Shown here: positions 48,201 to 60,995 of the stretch, in pieces
How positions within the stretch are numbered: position 1 is the stretch's first letter
Layout: every line of letters begins with the position of its first letter
Origin: Ustulina deusta
Taxonomy: Eukaryota; Ascomycota; Sordariomycetes; Xylariales; Xylariaceae
Length of the DNA stretch: 64,000 nucleotides
Assembly: GCA_023159155.1 (NCBI GenBank)
Contig: JAJNNX010000030.1
Location: 248,001-312,000 of the forward strand
Reading direction: 5' to 3'
The notes under the pieces: generated by a model
The model's database searches: none
What the model was told of the DNA's origin: nothing
What the model saw: only the letters and a program-made list of their open reading frames with translations
Translations under genes and position numbers: made by a program

Positions 48201-51167
48201 CCATAGTCCGGCTATACATGTACTAGTATTCATTACCAGTGTCATGGGTACGATGGCGCGGGTAGATGGATCAGTCTAGGTTTGGCCGGCCAGAGCCGAG
48301 AGGGGAGAGGGAGGGGGAGCACACTTACGTGTACAGTAGGTAGTCTATCTAGCGTCTGTCCAGTGTAGGGTGTGCTTAATGTACTAACCTCCTGTATAAG
48401 CGAGGTTGAGAAATTTTTGGCTTTTGAGGCCGGAGATTGTGGAGATTGTGAACTGGAGGCCTGGGAAGTTGAGGTTGATAGCTGCGCAGGTAGGCAACCG
48501 GACGAACCCACCTACCTCCTAACCTTTTACCTCTAGTTACAGCTCGGTACCACCTGCTCTCAGCGACAGGTCACACCTAGGTACCTACCTATCTTAGGTA
48601 CCTCAGTACTTTACTATGCTATAAATACGATAAAGATAAATATTAGAAATACTTAAGCATATATATCTCTAATATATACTATATAGTAGTAGATATATAA
48701 GCACTATAATTGCCATAGGTACCCAATTACCTGAGAGTGCGTCTTTCTATTACCTACCTAGGTAGGTACGTACCTATATGTATCTGGGTATCTGCTAGGT
48801 GTAACCCTTTCCAAGGGTCTTTTATAGGAACCTTCTAGGGGACAGCTTCACGTAGGTACCATACCGACCGGTATTTCAGGTAGGTACAAGGTAGCATAGC
48901 ACCAGTCATCTCATGGAGACCAATAGTCTCCATCGACTCAACGCCGATTTCGCCCGCCTGCTGGCACCGTCGTCTAGTCTAGAATAGGTATTCTAGGTGG
49001 TATTGCTACGCAGCCTGTATGTACCTAAATAGTGTCCCAGCAGAGAGGCAGCCCCTGCTTGCAAACCCCTGACGAGAAGCGTTATCAGGGTCTTTTCCAT
49101 ATCTGCGCGCACCCTGCAACATCTTTCTACCCATACTGGGTACTGTACCGTCCCATGTCCCGTGTCCCATGTCCCGTGTCTATCAAAGCAATGCCCGTCC
49201 TTTTTTTTTCTCCTTGTGGCCCTTGGCTGCAGATATTGAGGCTGTTGGATCGACAAGTTGTTCCATCTGCGGCCGCCTCGTCTCTACTTACACGACATTT
49301 ACTACATTCGTACATATTAACCGTACAACCACACATCCGCACATACATCCACAGCTTCAACTACCTACCTTACCTTACTTTACCTTACCAGGTAAGAAAG
49401 TATTCCTCTGCATCTACGTACATACGCACATCCATGCCGCCGAAGTACCGTACATTGCCTTCATTTTGTTACGCGACCTGTGTACTCGGCATGTAAGTAC
49501 ATACTTTAGCCTCAAAGATGCGTGCATGTAACGCTATGTAGGTGAGTACGACGTATATGTAGGCATGATGATGTAGGTGTTGTGTCGAAGTACCGATGTA
49601 ACTGTCGACCTACACTCCCCGGGCCTCGAATCGTCGATTCTTCGGTCCTTCGACTCGTCATGTCGCATCTCTTCCCGCCTCACACACAGTTCGTTCATTA
49701 TGATCCGTAGTATACCTCCGGGAACTCGTGGCCACCAATGCGTTGAGTGTTGTTGTCGTTGTTGTTGATATCTGTCTCTCGTTCCCCTCCCCCGGCCTCG
49801 CCGCACAGGCCGTTGCACATTGCGTTCGTCGTTCTAGTCCCGAGGTGACGGCAGACACTGCCTATTATGATGGCAGTCTCAACGCCCGGGGACGGTGTTC
49901 GTCTGCCTCGGCCGTTTGATTGACACGCGGACCGTGCGAGTTCCTGTTCTGTTTCCTTATGCGCTCCCGCCTGGTGCTGGCCTGGCCTGGGATGGAGAGG
50001 ATGGGAACCGTATCCCAGGCGCTTAGATAGACCGTATGGGCCAAGTTGCAGGCTGTTTCCTTATCTTGATATTTCCCTCTGGCAGCTAAAATAATTAGCT
50101 CTTCAACGTGCGCGCGCCATCACATGGCACATGGCACCTGGCACATGGCAGCCGTGTGCGATGTGCTCTGAAACCGCCAAATAAGCTCGAGAGGCTTGAT
50201 CCTGCATGCCTAGGACGCCCCCGTCAAGTAGTATACATAGTAGCAGCGCCACGGCCGACGGTCTGTCGCTCATCTCCTAGGCAAACTATGCTGCGCACTA
50301 CCGCTAGAGCCGGCGGAAGACGACCCTCTGCGTGACAAGCTGGCAACTAACTGGCTGGACCCCTATATTTCCCTCACGGCCATCTGCCGCCCTCGGTACC
50401 AGACCGTCCCCCCCCGTCAGCCCTGATCGACCCCCGCAAAGCCACGGTCAGGCTCTGCCAGGTGCGGTGTCGAACCTACTTCCCACCTGGTACAACGTGA
50501 GCCTGTATGTCAACCTATCGGTTCGCTCACAAGAGACCATTGGAGCGGTAGCCCCGTCTTCTTCAGCTCCCGCGGATCCGCTCTTGGTACCGCCGCTGTG
50601 ACCCGGTTACATCGGCCAGCGTATTATGTCTACTTTAACACTTTCTGTTTTCATGCTTTTCTTGCCCTCGTCCCGCTACCCGGAAGCTATAAGGCTTTTC
50701 TTCTTCTTCTTCCTTTCCCCCTGGCTGCTTCCTAACTGGAAGAGGTTTGGCCCTGCAGTATATTGGTCAAGGCCACAGATGTCGTGGCCAGCCGAGAACC
50801 CATTCGACAAGTATTAAAGACCTCGTTGACCCACCACTACTGCCACCTGCTCTAGTCCTGGTCGCCCATCTTCTGGCTGTTTAGTTGGACTGATTCGACA
50901 TCCTGGAAACTTTCATACGCACACTTTTGTAGTCCTGTTAAGGCTATTGAATTGAGCCTCCGCCGAGCTTGAAATCCGCCGAGTTGTGTCTGACAACAGG
51001 CATTGGACTCCCCAATTCGGGGATCTAGGAATTTCCACAGAAACAGCCTTCGATACTCCCAGAGCTTTGCCCAGGCGGGTCGTTTGGCGAAACCTGGGGG
51101 ATTAATCGAACATATGTTGGTTTTGAGACCACCACCAGCAACTCCTAAATCATACCGCAGTAACGCC
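42202..51167. other. 9-kb gene-free stretch
   Basis: Nearly 9 kb of normal-composition DNA in which no open frame exceeds about 127 codons and none joins plausibly into a known protein. It contains a T-run (47344-47365), dense GGTACCTA/TAGGTACC palindromic pieces (48570-48900), a CCCATGTCCCGTGT duplication (about 49152-49182), a CCTTA-type run (about 49362-49393) and an ACATGGCACATGGC repeat (50123-50152). The last ~1 kb is pyrimidine-rich and may be promoter and leader of the next gene. I see no tRNA or rRNA. Confidence 0.45.
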
Positions 51168-51887
51168 ATGTCTTTTCGTCCACGTAGCAATATCTTCCAG
51201 CCGGGGATGAGCCGTTCCGCGTCCCAGCAGTCACTGCCATCATTTCCCCTCGAGAGGGATCCCTCGAATCCTTTCCTTCCTATGCAAGATTCTCAATTTG
51301 ATGTTCTTCAGTGGTACCCGCATTTCCAGTCTTGTGTGCGATACTTCCTAGATCATGCGCAGCACGATGGCCCTGTCCAGGCGATGGCAGCCTTTATCAA
51401 CATCCAGCTCCCCTTCCAAAAGGCACAATCCCCTATTACCTCGTCGAGATCGTCGGGTTCGCCGTCCGCCATACCCTCGCCTTCCTCATCAGCCGCCGGA
51501 AAGTTCCCCATTCCGAGCCAAGTATCTCTGGCTGTCAGCCTGACTCCCTATATTCGCCGGCTAGTTGCGACAGGATTCGACTTTCCGGGCGTGCTCCACG
51601 GATTTTTTGGGGATGACTGGGCATCCGGGATAGGGAATCTCCACGAAGTCGAGCGAAGAAATTATCTCTTTGCCGCCAAAGCCTCGAGCTGGCTCGATGT
51701 CAAGTCGCAGTACGATATGCCTGATGGGCAGACCATCCCTTTCCTACGTCCCCTCCAACATGTCACGGAAGACGAGATTGTTAGCGCAGAGACAAATTGG
51801 AGTCAATGGCTTGCTATGCAAGACTGGATGGTAGGACCTAGAAATCCAGAGGACATACCCCCGATTGTCAAAGACGAAGACGCTTGA
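51168..51887 (+). CDS. Conserved fungal protein of unknown function
   Basis: A single-exon frame of 239 residues starting MSFRPRSNIFQPGMSRSASQQS. The frame stays open upstream to 51003, but that part lacks a good start and looks like leader, so I chose the ATG in the GCCATGT context at 51168. It has a Ser-rich N-terminus, a helical centre (FDVLQWYPHFQSCVRYFLDHA), a Ser/Pro linker (about 90-110), and an aromatic C-terminal region (GFDFPGVLHGFFGDDW). From memory, similar ascomycete proteins carry the database title 'Ilp is an apoptosis inhibitor'; I see no BIR domain or other apoptosis motif here, so that title should not be taken as function. Confidence 0.7.
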   Translation: MSFRPRSNIFQPGMSRSASQQSLPSFPLERDPSNPFLPMQDSQFDVLQWYPHFQSCVRYFLDHAQHDGPVQAMAAFINIQLPFQKAQSPITSSRSSGSPSAIPSPSSSAAGKFPIPSQVSLAVSLTPYIRRLVATGFDFPGVLHGFFGDDWASGIGNLHEVERRNYLFAAKASSWLDVKSQYDMPDGQTIPFLRPLQHVTEDEIVSAETNWSQWLAMQDWMVGPRNPEDIPPIVKDEDA

Positions 51888-53686
51888 ATTCAACCTTGGA
51901 ACGTGGTGCTTCCATGGACATGCATACAGCAATATCTCCGAGAACAACATGACACGCTGTGTGTGTGTTGATGATGGAGAAATATCTTATTCGGGAACTA
52001 GGGAATCCGAGTACAGAGGCGTCCTCTAGAAAGGCAAGTCGGATTCGGTGACAAGGGGTTTCTAGCATCATGCTAGCCGGTGTAGGAGATTGCGGGTTAG
52101 TTTATAGGAGGGAGAGGAAAAGACCACCGCAAGGTCTTTTATGACTGATGAGCCGCAAGGCATTTAGCCTCAGACTTGAGACCTAAACGCATGCCTAAAT
52201 ACAAAGGAATTGGAAAGTGATTCGGGTCCCTTACAACCCTTCGCAACACATCAAGTCGACGTGAACCTCGACGTAGTGTAGGTTTCAAAGGGGGCTTCAA
52301 GCCTCGTAGCAACTGCTAAGGCAGCATCTGCATATGTTCGCCTTTGTCGAAGACCTTTTCTCACATTATAGGGCACGTGAAGTAGCTTGATCAGCCTCTA
52401 TTATTTCATAGCGTAACACGGGCATTGGTTGATTCTTATCCCACCGGGGAACACAGGATTCTTCCTAAGTTACATAGGAGAACAGAGATTCGTTAGTGGT
52501 TAGGTAGGCTGGACTCGGTCTAAATTAGCGCCATGTAGGAGAGTCAAAGGGTAGCTAAATGACGTAGACTTAGTGTATTTTGTCAATGTTGAGTTGCTCT
52601 TGAATGCAACGCCAACCAAATTGACTATTAGTCCCAAGGCATGGACGGCGTGTCTTTATTATTTCACATCAACCCCCCACTACCCTATAACATCTGTACA
52701 TCAGCAGTTGTCCCTGCTTGTATGGTATGCTACGCAATTCGGTCTTATCTCTGAATATTGCCATGTTCACATAAAAGTGAAACCAGGGCCTAATGCGGCC
52801 GTGTTGAAGGTTGAAATTTTTATTCACTACCTAATATTGACCATTAAACTCTAAACGGATGGTCAGGATAAATTATTGGTATTTTCTTCTTGGTGCTGTT
52901 TCAAGTTTAATGCCTCGGGTGAAATGTATTAGAGGAGGCTACCTCTTGTTTCTATAAAAATGATTTAGAACTTCCTTGTTCACCTTTCTGGGTTTTATAT
53001 ACTTTGTTACCGTAGCCTTGCTATTTGCATGTTTATTAGATGCTACCTATTACCACACCATTATCACATGGAATAATGTAGAAGTGCCGACATGCATATG
53101 CTGTCGTTTCGTATTTTTAGCCTCTCAAATACCTAGGAAGAAAACAAAAAGGGAGAGAAAGAACCTAATCCCTGCAGTATCGCAGCAAAGATCAAGCCTA
53201 CCGATAGCTTTTAATGACATTAATTACCTAAATCAGAACCTAGGGATCGTAGGTAGAAAGGGTAGTTACGATTTTATGCTGTAGGTTTATATGGGGATTT
53301 GGTTTCCATACTTACCTCATAGGTAGTACCTACCTTATTGTTGATAGTGTATGCAGGGATTATAATTAAGGTATATGATTGGGCGCTAAAAATAAAGTTC
53401 GGAGAATTATTATCTTATCGGAAGGCCTTGTTGTTCTAGCTCCAAGCTCCAAACTGGTCACCACCATCTCCATGGATATACACCACCATCTACGCCGGGC
53501 ATTTACACCGGGGAACCCCCCACGCCCTTCAAAACATCACCGGTACATATTACGATACTTATAACGCCACAGCCCGACTGCTTTTTTTTTTTCTTTTTTT
53601 CGCGGACGTGTAAATAGACGACGATGCAAGCATATGTATTGTAACGGCCCTGCCTCATGCGAACCTAGCTTTATTTGTCGCGTCAA
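51888..53686. other. intergenic, no gene supported
   Basis: 1.8 kb between two forward genes. Short open frames at 52573-52854 and 52976-53284 have no family likeness. A T-rich run at 53580-53600 lies in the promoter of the Mediator gene. Confidence 0.45.
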
Positions 53687-56600
53687 ATGGAGATGGAGAA
53701 TGGCACGGCAACCAGCGACCCGACTCGCGATCGACGTGGCGGCGGCTCGGCCAGCTCGCAGAGCCAATGGGTGAGATACTTATCCCAATGTCTAAACTCT
53801 CGCCTCGACCCAGAAGAGTTCGAATCCTATGTTCCGTTGCTGTACAACAAGCACCCTCTGCTTCCCGTCGTCATTGCCGATATCTGCTTGCGACCGCAGC
53901 CGTCCAACCACGAGAGCCTCGACCCGCGCATTTCACGCTACCTCGAGGTCCTAACCCGACGCAAACTGGTTGACACGCCGTCGATCCTTAATGCCCTCTA
54001 CAAGTATTCGACGTCCCAGATGTATCTGCACTCCGCCAGTGCAGATGGCCGAGGCCAAGACCAGGCTTCCCTACGATGGGCAAGCTCTTATAGCCCCGAA
54101 GAGGTCTTGTTCTACCGGCTCTCGAAAGCCATTAGGCTAGGAAACGGGATAAAGAACACCGGCGAAGCTCTTGGGATTTGTGTTCTCATGGCGCGATGGA
54201 TGACTATGTTTACGACCGCCTCCGCTGCGTTTGCGCAGGACGTCATGGGCCAGCTCCAAAACACTTCTAGAGAGGAGATGGAAGCCGCTCGTGCTGCCTT
54301 TGTTATGCTTCTTCTCAGCGTTTGCGAGAATCACTTTGTTCTCCGTGGTTTGAGTCGGTCGGCTGCCAAAGGTACGACTCCCCTATCATACATGTCATGC
54401 TTTCAGCGAGTAACCAATATTTGATCCTAGACGTGCGACGGGTCTTATCAGAGAGCTTAACTTCCTTCATTCCCTCAATCCTACAGAGTTCATCGCAAAT
54501 AGCCAGCCGGCTAGAGCTCTTCCGCACCGAGACGCTCGCTTCCTTCGAGCCCATCGATATGGATAAAAAAGTGGTCTCGAATATGGATTTTGACGATCTC
54601 GAATCATCTATGGTCCTCGATAGTATTGTCATCCCAGAGGTACCAATTTCCAACTCAAGGGCCGGTTTATATATTTACCTGAATGCATCGGTATGAGTGG
54701 AACTCGATTTTCTTTTCCTCTATTTCCCCCCTTCGAATATGCAAGCGGTTAACATAGTCTAGCTTGTCGGACAGCCACTCATAGACGATGCTGTCCTTTT
54801 TAGCTACCTACACAACCGGTACCAGGTACGATCCTTGGCATACTGGTTCAAGAAGATTGGCTAAACAGGATTAGGGTGATATCCAAACCACTACCATAGA
54901 TCTAATTCTAGCCTCCTTTGATGTTCTTGCCAATGCAGTTTTTCGGAATGAAGGCCAGAAAAGCGGTCACTTACTTCGATCCTACCTGATCAATAAACTT
55001 CCTCTATTGCTCGCCACCTTGGCAAACTCAATGTTTGCCCCTTTGACTCCCCAATATTGCATCACCGAGGCTCTTTCTCAGGTCGATACCAACGCCTTTC
55101 CAACCTTATCTGCCATGTTTGACGACACAAATAACAACAATACATTTACGGACAGTGTCCGACCAGATTTCTGTTTTGCATGTTGTTTACACGGTCTGAT
55201 ACCAGAATCAAGCATCGAGAGCTTGCTAGGGGAGATGACGTATCAGAGCTTACCACAAGATGGCCGTCAAGTCAAGGAGAAGCTAGTCGAGCGTTGTATC
55301 GCCGACCCGGAACGGATCCAGGAACTAGTTCGCGCGATAGACAATATGGATGGTAACGTTGGAGCTGTCTGCCAGGCCTTGATTGAGGTGGGTATATATT
55401 CCACTAGGATTCACCACGCTAACACGCATTAGATGATCGGCCGTCTTTGTGCAAATAAGGAGACGATGTCTCTCAAACTCCTCTGCAGTCAACTTGCCAA
55501 GAAGCCACTTTCTTTAGACGTGATGCTTCTGTTTGGTAAGCCAGCAGCGATACTGCATCCGTTATGTGAGGTCTTAGACAACTGGCGCTATGATGAAGAC
55601 CAAGGGGAATACCAACCTGTTTATGAGGAATTCGGCGCCATTCTCCTCCTCGTCTTGGCATTTGTTTACCGCTATAATCTTTCCGCTGTTGATCTTGGAA
55701 TCCGATCCTCAGACTCATTTGTCGCAAAATTACTTAACCAGGGCCAACTAAGCCGGCCACTGGACGAGCTCACTGATTCGGGGAAAGTACATTTAGATGG
55801 CTGGATCCAAGGTCTCTTCGACACGGAAACCGGAGGTTTAGGTGATGAACTTATGTCTTCGTGTCCACCTCAGGAGTTCTATCTCCTCGTGCCGACATTG
55901 TTTCATAATATTATGCTCGCATGTGATACAAAGTGCCTTGCTGACGAGAGTCTAAAAACAGGTGTTGAATGTAAGTCTATATCTGGACATATGCGAGGCT
56001 TTGTGCTAATGAAGCCGCTAGACTTAGTTGATACTTTCCTACTCCCTTCATTAGTGGTGGCTATCACGTACATGTCGAATCAGCTATGGACGGAAAGCAA
56101 ACAGGATCAGAAAGCAGTGATTACGATCTTACAGTTAATTTTACTCAACAAGAAGGGTTCCGATGAAGCGCAAACCATGCTCTCGGCCGTCCTTAATATT
56201 GTGGCCAAACCATTGGAGCATTCTCTTAGATCCTACCAAAGACAGGATCCCAAATGTCAGGAGATCGAGCCACTTCTCAACGCAATCAAGGACAATATCC
56301 GCCTGTCAAGACGCACAGCGGGCGCGGGCCATAACGAGCTGGAGGCTTGGGCCAGCACCGCGAATGGCGGCCTCGCCGCTTCAGTTCGCCATACAATACA
56401 AAGCTTTGTGCAATGGAGTCTGCAACCGGGTATCAACATGATGCCAACCTCGTACACACATCGCCAGATTCTCGCCGCTCATAGGATCTTGGGGGCGAGG
56501 AGACTATTGAATATCATTTTGGACGAGATCAAACAACAAACGGATACTAGCAGTTGCAGCATCATGTATGACATAGCTACGGCGCTTATCTGCGCCCCGG

Positions 56601-57085
56601 ACGCGACCAACGTGCCTCCGCCCGCTGTAATGGCATTACTCGTGGACCCGAACAACCCTCCTGTGGTCCCACAAACGCGAATATCTCTGCGGGAAGCGTT
56701 GAAATCCGAGGCCGAGGATTTTAAAATCATTCAGAACTCGGACCCAGCAATGGCGGAGTATATCGTGCGCTTATATCGACGCGTAGAGGCACAGCTCATG
56801 ATGCCCCAGCCGGCGGAGACGATGCTGCAAGCCGGCCTCGGTCTTGACCTGGATGATAACGCCGCCGCTGCGTTGGCAGTTGCGCAAGGTGATGGGTTGG
56901 TGACCGGCGACGGCAACCTAAGCCTGAACCTTGGTAACACGGGAAGCGATATGGGTCTTACTGGTGGCACAGACTCAGGTGGGGGGCTTGATTTCGGAAC
57001 TGACGACGACATCTTCGGCAATTTGGGGGGTGGTGGAAGCGGTGCTGACTTACTCGAAGGCTGGGACGGGATGGATCTGTCGTAG
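53687..57085 (+). CDS. NUT1: Mediator complex subunit 5 (Med5/Nut1)
   Basis: Tail-module subunit of the Mediator coactivator, which links DNA-bound regulators to RNA polymerase II in the nucleus. Six exons fit: 53687-54371, 54431-54690, 54773-54835, 54875-55387, 55433-55970 and 56022-57085, giving 1040 residues, a normal length for fungal Med5. Introns are 59, 82, 39, 45 and 51 nt, all GT-AG; the last is stop-free and divisible by three. Junctions restore family-like text, for example LNAS-LVGQPLIDDAVLF, RYQ-GDIQTTTIDLILASFDVLANAVFRNEGQ, QALIE-MIGRLC and GVE-Y-LVDTFLLPSL. The C-terminus is Gly/Asp-rich and acidic, typical of the family. The start is the ATG opening MEMENGTATSD. Good confidence in the family and in most exon ends. 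Confidence 0.88.
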
Positions 57086-58278
57086 ACGACTGTGTTTCCC
57101 TGCTCAGTTGCTTGATCTACATTTAGCTTTAAGGATGAGGGCTCTTTCGCTACAGCCGGACCCGGAATAGGGAGGATACACGGCGCACAGCTAAAAGAAA
57201 GCATGTGCGATGGATTTGGCCGTAAATGCTCTGTTCGTGGCAATGTTAGTCGCGGTGAAAAGCGAATGGCGATTCGAGATACCCTAATACTATGTTTGCA
57301 AAAGGCCCGATAATGAAGAACCATAACTGAAGATGACGAATGAAGGTAACATGTCTAGCTGTAATATATCCCACACGACTCGAGACGGGTGCTCGCCGGA
57401 CAAGTGTGGCCAAGACACGAAAAAGGACAAAATCAATAACGAGGAAGGGAACTAGTAGCTCTTCTTTGAAGGTTAAAACACGGTGTATTCTCAGTGGGCA
57501 GGTTCGGTGGGCGTAAGGTATGGGAAGGAAGGTGTAAGGCTAGTACTGTATTTAGCTGGCAGGCTTACGCTACAGACCCCTCCATTGACAATACAACATC
57601 TTTTGGCCCTTCAAGCCACTTTCTTTCTCTTCTCTATCTACTCTGCTCTGTATCCGGATCTAGGAACAGAGTTCTAACTATACATTTGCCAATCGCGCCA
57701 CTTCATCCTTCATCAGCCTAGCCCTAAATCGAGAAATGCGATTAACTATGTTTATGAGTTCCCAGGCTCTACATATGGCCCATCTCCGCTAGGGGTTCCT
57801 TATTGCGTCTGCCGCTGCACAAACTGGTCACAAAGACGGCTAGTGTCCGGTTCTCTCATGGTAGCACCACTCGCCTATCTCGCCTCGATGACTAGCAAGG
57901 CTGATTAATTCCGTTTTCAGTAAACACAGCAGACAAACGGCTACTGTCATATAAGCATAGTTCTCTAGCCTGTCTCACCTATATTACAAGTTAGTTTCCT
58001 ATGGAAAGTACTCACGAATAGGTGACGCACGTAAGACCCCATGTCATCATCACAGGTAGAGATGACGTTGTTTGTTTAGACTAACCTAATTCGAATCCGA
58101 ACAGGCAAGAGTAACAGGGGCCAGGCCAGTTGGCAAAGACGAACCACGGCGCTTATTCTGTATGAATATAGAGTTGTATAATATACTCCACCCCCTTCGC
58201 TCATAACCTATCACTAATACACTTAGTCTTTCTCCTCCAAACCGCTTATCATTTGCAGTCTAGTGTATCCTGTCCGTT
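57086..58278. other. intergenic; promoter of sulfatase gene at right
   Basis: 1.2 kb. Two overlapping forward frames (57483-57721) have no family likeness. TATAATATAC at about 58177-58186, some 95 bases before the sulfatase ATG, is a possible TATA element. Confidence 0.4.
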
Positions 58279-60475
58279 ATGGTTTTCACGAAGGGGTTCC
58301 TCGGCGCGATCGGTTTCAGTGCCGGTTTAGGTCTCGGTTTCGGTTTCGGTCTCGCTCAAGACCAGATTCCTCTCGTCGTTGCAGATGCCCCTCGACGACC
58401 GAACGTTGTGTTCGTTTTGACCGATGACCAAGATGTATACTTGGATTCTTTACAATACATGCCGCTTGTGAAGAAGCACCTCATCGAACAAGGCACATCC
58501 TTCAACAAGCACTACTGCACTACGGCGATATGCTGTCCGTCTCGGGTGACACTGTGGACGGGGAAAACTCCCCATAACACGAACGTCACCGACGTCAATC
58601 CGCCATATGGTATTGCTCACTAAATAGCTGGCCAATTAGTTTGAAATTCCATGCTGACCCATTGCGTTCCAGGAGGTTATCCCAAGTTTGTTGCTCAGGG
58701 TTTCAATGATGACTATTTCCCCGTCTGGCTGCAGCAAGCAGGGTATAATACCTACTACACCGGGAAGCTCTTCAACTCCCATACTATCTTGAACTACGAC
58801 TCCCCGTATCCTGGCGGGTTTACAGGTTCAGTACGAGGCAGCACACGGCTGGGACGCGACCAAGAAGATTGACTGATTTATGAGAATAGGACTTTCTCCT
58901 TGACCCCTATACATATGATTATCTCAATAGCACATTCCAACGCAATGAGGAAGAACCTCGGAGCTACGAGGGCCAGTATAGCACGGACGTCATGGCCGAG
59001 AAAGCGTATGGCTTCCTGGATGATGCCGTTCGTGACCTCGAAAATAACCCGTTCTTCCTCACCGTTGCACCAGTCGGGCCACATTCAACCGTTATATACA
59101 CGCCCGCGTCCCCAGGGGGGGGTCCTTCGACCGCATTCAGCGAGCCTACCTCAGCAGAGCGGCACCAGGTTAGTCTTTTGTAGTCTCTCATGCCCCATTT
59201 TGACATGTCTCAGGAGCACACGTTGCCTAATTAGGGAGTTTCTGCTAATTACTCCTGGAAACTCTCGAAACTCTTTCCGATTTTTCTCTCTCTTTGCTAT
59301 AGTTAGCAATTACTGACTCCAGATTGTTAAATAGCACCTCTTCGAAGGGGTGAAGGTCCCAAGGACAGATAACTTCAATCCTAACCAGGTTCGTGACTCC
59401 AGTACCGGACTTCCAAGTTAAGAGTCGAATGCTAACTAACATACTCAATAGCCATCTGGGGCAAACTGGCTTTTAGGCCTGCCACAGCAAAACCAGTCTA
59501 ACTTAGACTACAACGACCACTTCTACCGCCAACGTCTACGTGCGCTGCAAGCAGTGGATGAGCTAGTCGACGGGCTCATCGCCCGTCTCGAGGCGCACGG
59601 TATTCTCGACAACACATACATTGTCTTCAGCAGCGACAACGGCTTCCACATCGGGCAACACCGCCTACAGCCAGGGAAGACGTGCGGGTATGAGGAAGAC
59701 ATCAACGTGCCGCTGATCGTGCGTGGCCCGGGCGTTCCGTCCCACCACACGACCGATGTCGTCACATCGCATACCGACCTCGCACCCACGTTTCTAGGGG
59801 TGCTGGGAATCCCGCTACGGGAAGACTTTGACGGAAAGCCCATCCCGCTGACGAAGGACGAGATCGAAATCACTGAGAAGGCGAGGCGGGAACACGTGAA
59901 CGTTGAGTACTGGGGTATGGCGATAAGCGAGGGCGTGCACCAGGTCCTCCACCAGGAGCACAACACATATAAAGCCATTCGTCTGTCCAGTCAGGACTAC
60001 AGCCTATATTACTCGGTGTGGTGCAACAACGAGCATGAGTTTTACGACATGACTGTACGCTTTCCCCCATCCTCGATGTTTCTGGGAAACCGACTAACTA
60101 AACTACTAGGTTGATCCCGGCCAAATGAATAATTTGCTGGCCCCCCCCGACTCGGTCTCCAGCCAAGGCCTCGTCTCAGGGCTTCCCATTGCGAAGGTAG
60201 TGTCGCGTATGGATGCACTACTCTTCGTACTCAAGTCCTGCAAGGGACTTTCATGCCGCCAACCCTGGAAGCAGCTGCATCCGGCTGGCGACGTGAACTC
60301 ACTGGCGGATGCGCTAGACAGCAGGTTTGACGACTTCTACGCGGAGCAGACGCGTGTCGGGTTCGAGTTCTGTGCTAACGGGTACCTCGTTAATGCCGAG
60401 GGGCCAATGTGGGAGACACATGGACTGACGACGCCGTATTTGCGGGATGGCGCTAGTTGGGACGAATGGGTTTAA
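58279..60475 (+). CDS. Arylsulfatase (formylglycine-dependent)
   Basis: Secreted or vacuolar type-I sulfatase that would hydrolyse aryl or carbohydrate sulfate esters to release sulfate. Six exons: 58279-58609, 58673-58830, 58890-59168, 59335-59388, 59452-60054 and 60110-60475, giving 596 residues. Junctions are in phase and restore PPY-G-GYPKF, GFTGS-DFLLDPYTYDY, AERHQ-HLFEGV, FNPNQ-PSGANW and YDMT-VDPGQMNNL. The first ~27 residues form a hydrophobic Gly/Phe signal peptide. Metal ligands lie in FVLTDDQD (Asp49, Asp50). The CCPSR motif (85-89) carries the cysteine converted to formylglycine, followed by VTLWTGKTPHNTN. SSDNGFHIGQHR holds the second Asp/Asn metal pair and GKTCGYEEDINVPLIVRGPG is the C-terminal family signature. 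The full catalytic set appears intact. The physiological substrate cannot be read; a role in sulfur scavenging is an inference. Confidence 0.9.
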
Positions 60476-60995
60476 GTCGAAGACGCCAGTGTAAATTTCA
60501 ATATTCACTTGATCAAACACCAGACTGTGGCATCCAAGTATAGATAGGTTATGTGCTTTCACACCGGTTCCTCCCCTGCACTTTCGTCCGGTGTGAGCAC
60601 ATTTAATACCGGTGAGACTATCTCTAGTGGAAGCACTGGGAGAGGTAAAAGACTCCGGTTCTACGACCAATGGGATCGATTTTACATGTCAGAACGTCTT
60701 AATCCCTTATAATGAGGGGAAATCCTGGAGTTGCGTATCTCAGGACCATGCGCATGCAGCCAAACATGCAGCCACAGATACCACCGAGCCCATCCACAGC
60801 CGTAGTACTTAGTGTTTCGGACGTCCGTCGGTCGGGGTAGGGCATCGCTGCCATCTTGCGCTAAAGGAGAGTCCCAAGACGTCAAGCGTAACGGGCTTTG
60901 ACCAAAAGCTCTGATCGAGAATATAATCGGTGCAGCAGACCTCGAAAGGCATCCTTATTTGATCACCAAGGTGGCTTCAAGCTCAGACTGCAAGG
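60476..60995. other. short intergenic stretch
   Basis: 520 bases between two forward genes. I see no feature beyond an expected promoter. Confidence 0.4.

Noticed and set aside
48993..49531. Overlapping forward and reverse frames of up to 154 codons with Thr/Tyr/His repeats
   Set aside because: They come from low-complexity tracts (CCCATGTCCCGTGT and CCTTA repeats), and no family or splice structure supports a gene.
56731..57324. Reverse 197-codon frame at the end of the Med5 gene
   Set aside because: It is antisense to the acidic Gly/Asp-rich Med5 C-terminus, and its Pro/Ser-rich content is the mirror of that composition.
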